Positions 57,770-64,000 of a DNA stretch of 64,000 nt are shown here, one piece after another; the stretch's first letter is position 1, and every line of letters starts with the position of its first letter. Source of the stretch: WTFY01 sp965203725. Its GTDB lineage: Bacteria > Pseudomonadota > Gammaproteobacteria > UBA4575. Location: NCBI GenBank assembly GCA_965203725.1, contig CBDBDH010000002.1, forward strand, positions 496,001 through 560,000, in the 5' to 3' direction. The position numbers and the translations under genes are program-made. The notes below the pieces were generated by a model that was given only the letters and a program-made list of their open reading frames with translations, searched no databases and was not told the DNA's origin.

Positions 57770-58504
57770 GTGCGCAACCGGATCATTCTCATGTGGGCCC
57801 TGGCGATTCTGGCAGGGCCGGTCCTAGCCGGCGAGGCCGAGGACATCGAAAACATCAAGCAGCGCCTGCACCAGCTGGTGCCGGGCGAACCCTCTTCCAT
57901 CCGGCCTGCGCCCCTGCCCGGGTTCTACGAAGTCATGTACGGAACCGAACTGCTGTACCTGTCCGCCGATGCGCGCTACGGGATCCAGGGCGAACTGGTC
58001 GACCTGGAGACGGGCGAGAATCTGGCCGAGGCGGCGCGCACCGGGATACGCAAGCGCCTGATCGAGACCCTCGACGAGTCGCAGATGCTGGTCTATTCGC
58101 CGTCGAGCCCGCGCCACACCCTGACGGTATTCACCGACATCGATTGCGGCTACTGCCGCAAGATGCATGCGGAGATGGGGGAGTTGCACGACCACGGGAT
58201 CGAGATCCGCTACCTGATGTTTCCGCGCAGCGGCATCGATACGCCCTCCTACGACAAGGCCGTCAACGTCTGGTGTGCAGAAGATCCGCTGACCTCGCTG
58301 ACCCGCGCCAAGGCCGGCGAGGAGGTGCCGCCTGCGGACTGCGAGCATCCGGTGGATGAGCAATGGCAGCTTGGCCGGGACGTGGGCGTGACCGGCACAC
58401 CGGCCATCCTCACCGAAGAAGGCCGGATGATCCGGGGCTACCAGCCGCCCGCGGAACTGGCCGCTACCCTGGACTCCCTGTCCGGAAGGAATGCCGCCCC
58501 TTGA
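57770..58504 (+). CDS. dsbC: Thiol:disulfide interchange protein DsbC
   Basis: Periplasmic disulfide isomerase kept reduced by DsbD. 244 residues: signal peptide (MRNRIILMWALAILAGPVLA), N-terminal dimerisation domain (about 22-85), linker helix, then the thioredoxin fold with the active site DIDCGYCRKMH and the cis-Pro loop GVTGTPAIL. A second cysteine pair is in NVWCAEDP and PPADCEHP. The start is GTG, preceded by AAAGGGAG. Confidence 0.94.
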   Translation: MRNRIILMWALAILAGPVLAGEAEDIENIKQRLHQLVPGEPSSIRPAPLPGFYEVMYGTELLYLSADARYGIQGELVDLETGENLAEAARTGIRKRLIETLDESQMLVYSPSSPRHTLTVFTDIDCGYCRKMHAEMGELHDHGIEIRYLMFPRSGIDTPSYDKAVNVWCAEDPLTSLTRAKAGEEVPPADCEHPVDEQWQLGRDVGVTGTPAILTEEGRMIRGYQPPAELAATLDSLSGRNAAP

Positions 58505-58667
58505 GCGGACCCCAGGTGAACCTGCAACCAAGTCGAATCCCCAATGATGTGCGAGCCCTAGCCGGCTACCCCTATCCTGTTTGCCTGAACGCCTCTGCAC
58601 TGCCTGCAGGGCTGCATGTCACCGGCTTGGCTGTATTGACTTCCATCGGAATGCGCGGGGCCGGCCC

Positions 58668-60596
58668 GTGAGTGCACGCTACGACGCCTCGGGTATCGAG
58701 GTGCTGAGCGGCCTGGACCCGGTGCGAAAGCACCCCGGCATGTACACGGACATCACCCGGCCCAACCACCTGGCCCACGAGCTGATCGACAACAGCGTCG
58801 ATGAGGCGATCTCGGGCCACGCCAAGAACGTCCACATCACCCTGCACGAGGACGGCTCGCTGGAAGTTGCCGATGACGGGCGCGGCATGCCGGTGGACAT
58901 GCACCCGAAGCTCAAGCTGCCCGGGGTCGAGGTGGTGCTGTCGACCCTGCATGCCGGAGGCAAGTTCTCCGACAAGAACTACACTTTCTCCGGCGGCCTG
59001 CACGGGGTGGGCGTGTCGGTGGTCAACGCCCTGTCCGAGCACATGGAGGTCTGGGTGCGAAGAGAGGGCAAGGAATACAACATGGCGTTCAAGGGCGGCA
59101 GGAAAGTGTCGAACCTCGAGGTCATCGGCTCGGTGGGCAAGAAAAATACCGGCACCACCATCCGCTTCTGGCCGGATGCAAGGTATTTCGAGACCTGCAA
59201 GTTCTCCATTCCCAGGCTGCTGCACGTCATGCGCGCCAAGGCCGTGCTGTTTTCCGGTCTCACGGTGCGTTTCGATGACCGCCTGCACGGCGAGCAGCAC
59301 GAGTGGTGCTACCAGGGCGGCATCCGGGACTACCTGCTCGATTCCCTGCAGGGGCTCGAATGCATGCCGGGGGATGCGTTTTGCGCCGATTTCGAGGGCG
59401 GGCAGCAGGCGGTGGAGTGGGCGCTCGCCTGGACGGAGGAGGTACGCGAGGGCCTGCAGGAGAGCTACGCCAACCTGGTGCCGACCCCGCAGGGCGGCAC
59501 GCATGTATCGGGGCTGCGCTCCGGGCTGACCGAGGCCCTGCGCGAATTCTGCGAGTTCAGGAAACTGCTGCCGCGCGGCATCCGCCTGGCCCCGGACGAT
59601 GTCTGGGAAAAACTCTGCTACGTCCTGTCGGTGCGCATCCGCGATCCCCAGTTTGCCGGCCAGACCAAGGAGCGGCTGGGCTCGCGCGAGACCACCCCGT
59701 TTGTCTCCGGGGTGGCCAAGGACTCGTTCAGCCACTGGCTGAGCCAGAACGTCACGGCCGGCGAGCAGATTGCACAGCTGGCCATCCGCCAGGCCGAGGC
59801 CCGCATCCGGCGCGGCAAAAAAATTGTGCGCAAGAAGGCGCTGGCGGGCCCGACCCTGCCCGGAAAGCTGGTCGACTGCAGTTCCGAGGACCTGGGGCGC
59901 ACGGAGCTGTTCCTGGTGGAAGGCGATTCCGCGGGAGGCTCGGCCAAGCAGGCGAGGGACCGGGACTTCCAGGCCGTGATGCCCTTGCGCGGCAAGATCC
60001 TGAACACCTGGGAGGTGGCCCCGGAGCAGGTGCTGGCCTCGCAGGAGGTCCACGACATCTCGGTGGCGATCGGCGTGGAGCCCGGCAGCGGGGATCTGAG
60101 CCGGCTGCGTTACGGAAAGATCTGCGTGCTGGCCGATGCCGACCCGGACGGGCTGCACATCGCGACCTTGCTGAGCGCGCTGTTCCTGCAGCACTTCCAG
60201 AAGCTCGTCGAAGAAGGTCATGTCCATATCGCCATGCCTCCCCTGTACCGCATCGATGCGGGCAAGGAGGTGTTTTACGTGCTGGACCAGGAGGAGTGCC
60301 AGGGCGTGCTGGACCAGCTCAAGGCGGAGAACAAGACGAACAACGTCACGATCACGCGTTTCAAGGGCCTGGGGGAGATGAACCCGATGCAGCTTCGCGA
60401 GTCCACCATGGCCGTGGACAGCCGCCGCCTGGTGCAGCTGTCCCTGGTCGACCCGGGCAGGACCTTCCGGTCGATGGACCGGCTGCTGGCCAAGAAACGC
60501 GCGGCCGACCGGCGCCGCTGGCTGGAGCAAAAAGGCAACCTCGTCAAGGACCAGGACCTTCGCGAAAGCCCCGAGCGGTTCCTCGCCAAGGCCTGA
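58668..60596 (+). CDS. parE: DNA topoisomerase IV subunit B
   Basis: ATPase subunit of topoisomerase IV, which decatenates daughter chromosomes. 642 residues. GHKL ATPase features: ELIDNSVDEAISGHAKN, DDGRGMPVDMHP, GGLHGVGVSVVNALS; the TOPRIM domain has LVEGDSAGGSAKQARD and LADADPDGLHI. The GTG at 58668 is chosen because SARYDASGIEVLSGLDPVRK matches the family. The preceding 163 nt hold no gene. parC follows after 6 nt. Confidence 0.97.
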   Translation: MSARYDASGIEVLSGLDPVRKHPGMYTDITRPNHLAHELIDNSVDEAISGHAKNVHITLHEDGSLEVADDGRGMPVDMHPKLKLPGVEVVLSTLHAGGKFSDKNYTFSGGLHGVGVSVVNALSEHMEVWVRREGKEYNMAFKGGRKVSNLEVIGSVGKKNTGTTIRFWPDARYFETCKFSIPRLLHVMRAKAVLFSGLTVRFDDRLHGEQHEWCYQGGIRDYLLDSLQGLECMPGDAFCADFEGGQQAVEWALAWTEEVREGLQESYANLVPTPQGGTHVSGLRSGLTEALREFCEFRKLLPRGIRLAPDDVWEKLCYVLSVRIRDPQFAGQTKERLGSRETTPFVSGVAKDSFSHWLSQNVTAGEQIAQLAIRQAEARIRRGKKIVRKKALAGPTLPGKLVDCSSEDLGRTELFLVEGDSAGGSAKQARDRDFQAVMPLRGKILNTWEVAPEQVLASQEVHDISVAIGVEPGSGDLSRLRYGKICVLADADPDGLHIATLLSALFLQHFQKLVEEGHVHIAMPPLYRIDAGKEVFYVLDQEECQGVLDQLKAENKTNNVTITRFKGLGEMNPMQLRESTMAVDSRRLVQLSLVDPGRTFRSMDRLLAKKRAADRRRWLEQKGNLVKDQDLRESPERFLAKA

Positions 60597-60602
60597 GCGT
60601 CC

Positions 60603-62864
<2,262 letters not shown>

Positions 62865-62898
62865 AGGCCGGCCGGCCGACAGGGAGGACATTCTGAAG

Positions 62899-63786
62899 AT
62901 GGGTATGCGCCTTTTACTGTTTCTGCTCACCAATTTCTCGGTGGTTCTGGTCCTCAGCATCAGTGCCCGGGTGTTCGGGCTGGATTACTGGCTCGCCCAG
63001 CAGGGCATGGCCGGACAGCTGAACGGCCTGCTGCTGATGTCACTGGCCTTCGGGTTTGGCGGCGCCTTTATTTCCCTGGCCATCTCCAAGTGGATGGCCA
63101 AGCGCAGCATGGGCGTGCGCATCATCGAGGAGCCGGCCAGTGCCTCGGAGAAGTGGCTCGTCGAGACGGTGCGCAGACAGGCCGGGCAGGCGGGCATCGG
63201 CATGCCCGAAGTGGGGATTTTCGACACCCCCCAGCTGAATGCCTTCGCGACCGGCATGAACCGCAACCAGGCGCTGGTTGCCGTGAGCACGGGATTGCTG
63301 GGGGCCATGAGCCGCGACGAGGTCGAGGCCGTGCTCGGTCACGAGGTGAGCCACGTGGCCAACGGCGACATGATCACCATGGGCCTGTTGCAGGGGGTGC
63401 TGAATACCTTCGTGATCTTCATCTCGCGCATCATCGGCATGATCGTGGACAAGGCCATATTCAAGGTGCAGCGCGGCATCGGTCCCGGTTATTTCATCGC
63501 CAGCATAATCGCCGAGATCATCCTCGGGATCCTGGCCGCCATCATCGCAAGCTGGTTTTCAAGGCGACGGGAATTTCGTGCCGATGCCGGTGGGGCCGAC
63601 CTGGCCGGGCGCGAAAAGATGATCGCGGCCCTGCAGCGCCTGCAGGCCCAGTACGAGCCCGACGAACTGCCGGGCCAGCTGGCCGCCTTCGGGATCTCGG
63701 GCGGTGTCAAGAGCGGTTTGCAAAAGTTGCTGATGTCCCATCCGCCGCTCGATGAGCGGATCGCCGCCCTGCATCAGGCCGGATAA
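62899..63786 (+). CDS. htpX: Protease HtpX
   Basis: Inner-membrane zinc metalloprotease that degrades misfolded membrane proteins. 295 residues: two N-terminal helices (LLFLLTNFSVVLVLSISARV; LLLMSLAFGFGGAFISLAIS), the zinc motif in VLGHEVSHVANGD, and two further helices (TFVIFISRIIGMIV; IIAEIILGILAAIIAS); EFRADAGGADLAG carries the third ligand Glu. The start is ATG 62899 (or 62905). GGGAGG at 62882 is the likely ribosome site. The 3' end overlaps the convergent epmB by 13 nt. Confidence 0.95.
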   Translation: MGMRLLLFLLTNFSVVLVLSISARVFGLDYWLAQQGMAGQLNGLLLMSLAFGFGGAFISLAISKWMAKRSMGVRIIEEPASASEKWLVETVRRQAGQAGIGMPEVGIFDTPQLNAFATGMNRNQALVAVSTGLLGAMSRDEVEAVLGHEVSHVANGDMITMGLLQGVLNTFVIFISRIIGMIVDKAIFKVQRGIGPGYFIASIIAEIILGILAAIIASWFSRRREFRADAGGADLAGREKMIAALQRLQAQYEPDELPGQLAAFGISGGVKSGLQKLLMSHPPLDERIAALHQAG

Positions 63787-64000
63787 GTCAAGGCCTCGGC
63801 CTGGCATGCGACCTGCGTTTTCCCGGGCTCGCCGGCCTGCTCCCTGACCAGGCGCGGCACCAGGTAGCCAGGCAGGCGGGCCGCCACCTCTTTCATGATC
63901 GTGCAGGCGGCGGCTTCATCGACATCGAAATGCATTGCGCCCTGCACCTTGTCCAGAAGGTGCAGGTAGTAGGGCAGCACGCCCGCCTCGAACAGGCGCT
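63774..64000 (-). CDS. epmB: Elongation factor P (R)-beta-lysine ligase partner: lysine 2,3-aminomutase EpmB, C-terminal part
   Basis: Radical-SAM aminomutase that makes (R)-beta-lysine for modification of elongation factor P. Only the C-terminal about 75 residues are in the window; the 5' end lies beyond 64000. The visible part reads RLFEAGVLPYYLHLLDKVQG, then HFDVDEAAACTIMKEVAARL and GYLVPRLVREQAGEPGKT, closely following E. coli EpmB. The radical-SAM cysteines are outside the window. Its end overlaps htpX. Confidence 0.9.
   Translation of the reverse strand, partial: RLFEAGVLPYYLHLLDKVQGAMHFDVDEAAACTIMKEVAARLPGYLVPRLVREQAGEPGKTQVACQAEALTYPA

Overview
The window is a dense, GC-rich stretch (clearly above 55% G+C by eye, except one block) of a bacterial chromosome. 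Nearly every gene is a housekeeping gene, and the gene order matches Gammaproteobacteria: lepB-rnc-era-recO-pdxJ-acpS; map divergent from rpsB-tsf; frr-uppS-cdsA-dxr-rseP-bamA-skp-lpxD-fabZ-lpxA; rnhB-dnaE-accA-tilS-pyrG-kdsA-eno-ftsB-ispD-ispF; valS-pepA divergent from lptF-lptG; xerD-dsbC; parE-parC-htpX. The succinylase-type lysine cluster (dapC/dapD/dapE beside glnD) resembles Pseudomonas-like and sulfur-oxidiser-type gammaproteobacteria more than enterics. I cannot name the genus.

Layout. 1-2701: end of pheT, ihfA, a MerR-type regulator and tRNA-Pro(GGG). 2771-8875: signal peptidase, RNase III, Era, RecO, PdxJ, AcpS, CysM and a PolB-like 3'-5' exonuclease. 8867-15603 (minus strand): map-glnD-dapC-dapD-dapE. 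15650-27832 (plus): the translation / isoprenoid / envelope block from rpsB to lpxA. 27842-31045 (minus): lpxB preceded by an aminotransferase and an oxidoreductase that I identify as GnnB and GnnA. 31090-43179 (plus): rnhB through ispF. 43180-45656: an AT-richer accessory patch with a tRNA-3'-end-like remnant, a strong hairpin terminator and one large HEPN-domain gene. 45657-49428: YoaA-type helicase, TsaB, a small zinc-ribbon protein and a Tsx-like porin. 49465-56528: valS, pepA, lptF (frameshifted), lptG and an RDD membrane protein. 56774-64000: XerD, DsbC, topoisomerase IV, HtpX and the end of epmB.

How they work together. Much of the window is one outer-membrane assembly programme: FabZ, LpxD, LpxA, LpxB and KdsA make lipid A and Kdo; LptF/LptG export LPS; BamA, Skp and RseP handle outer-membrane proteins; UppS, CdsA, Dxr, IspD and IspF supply lipid carriers. 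The most interesting signal is GnnA/GnnB between lpxA and lpxB. In Acidithiobacillus ferrooxidans this pair makes UDP-GlcNAc3N, which leads to lipid A with amide-linked rather than ester-linked primary acyl chains. Here the three genes lpxB-gnnB-gnnA are inverted relative to the flanking operon.

Other points to inspect: a ~160-residue Lys/Ala/Glu/Thr-rich tail on ribosomal protein S2; absence of pyrH between tsf and frr and of holC between pepA and valS; a one-base frameshift in lptF that fuses its frame to lptG; an A-rich 9-nt tandem repeat as the bamA leader; and a four-codon minicistron overlapping the pyrG start.
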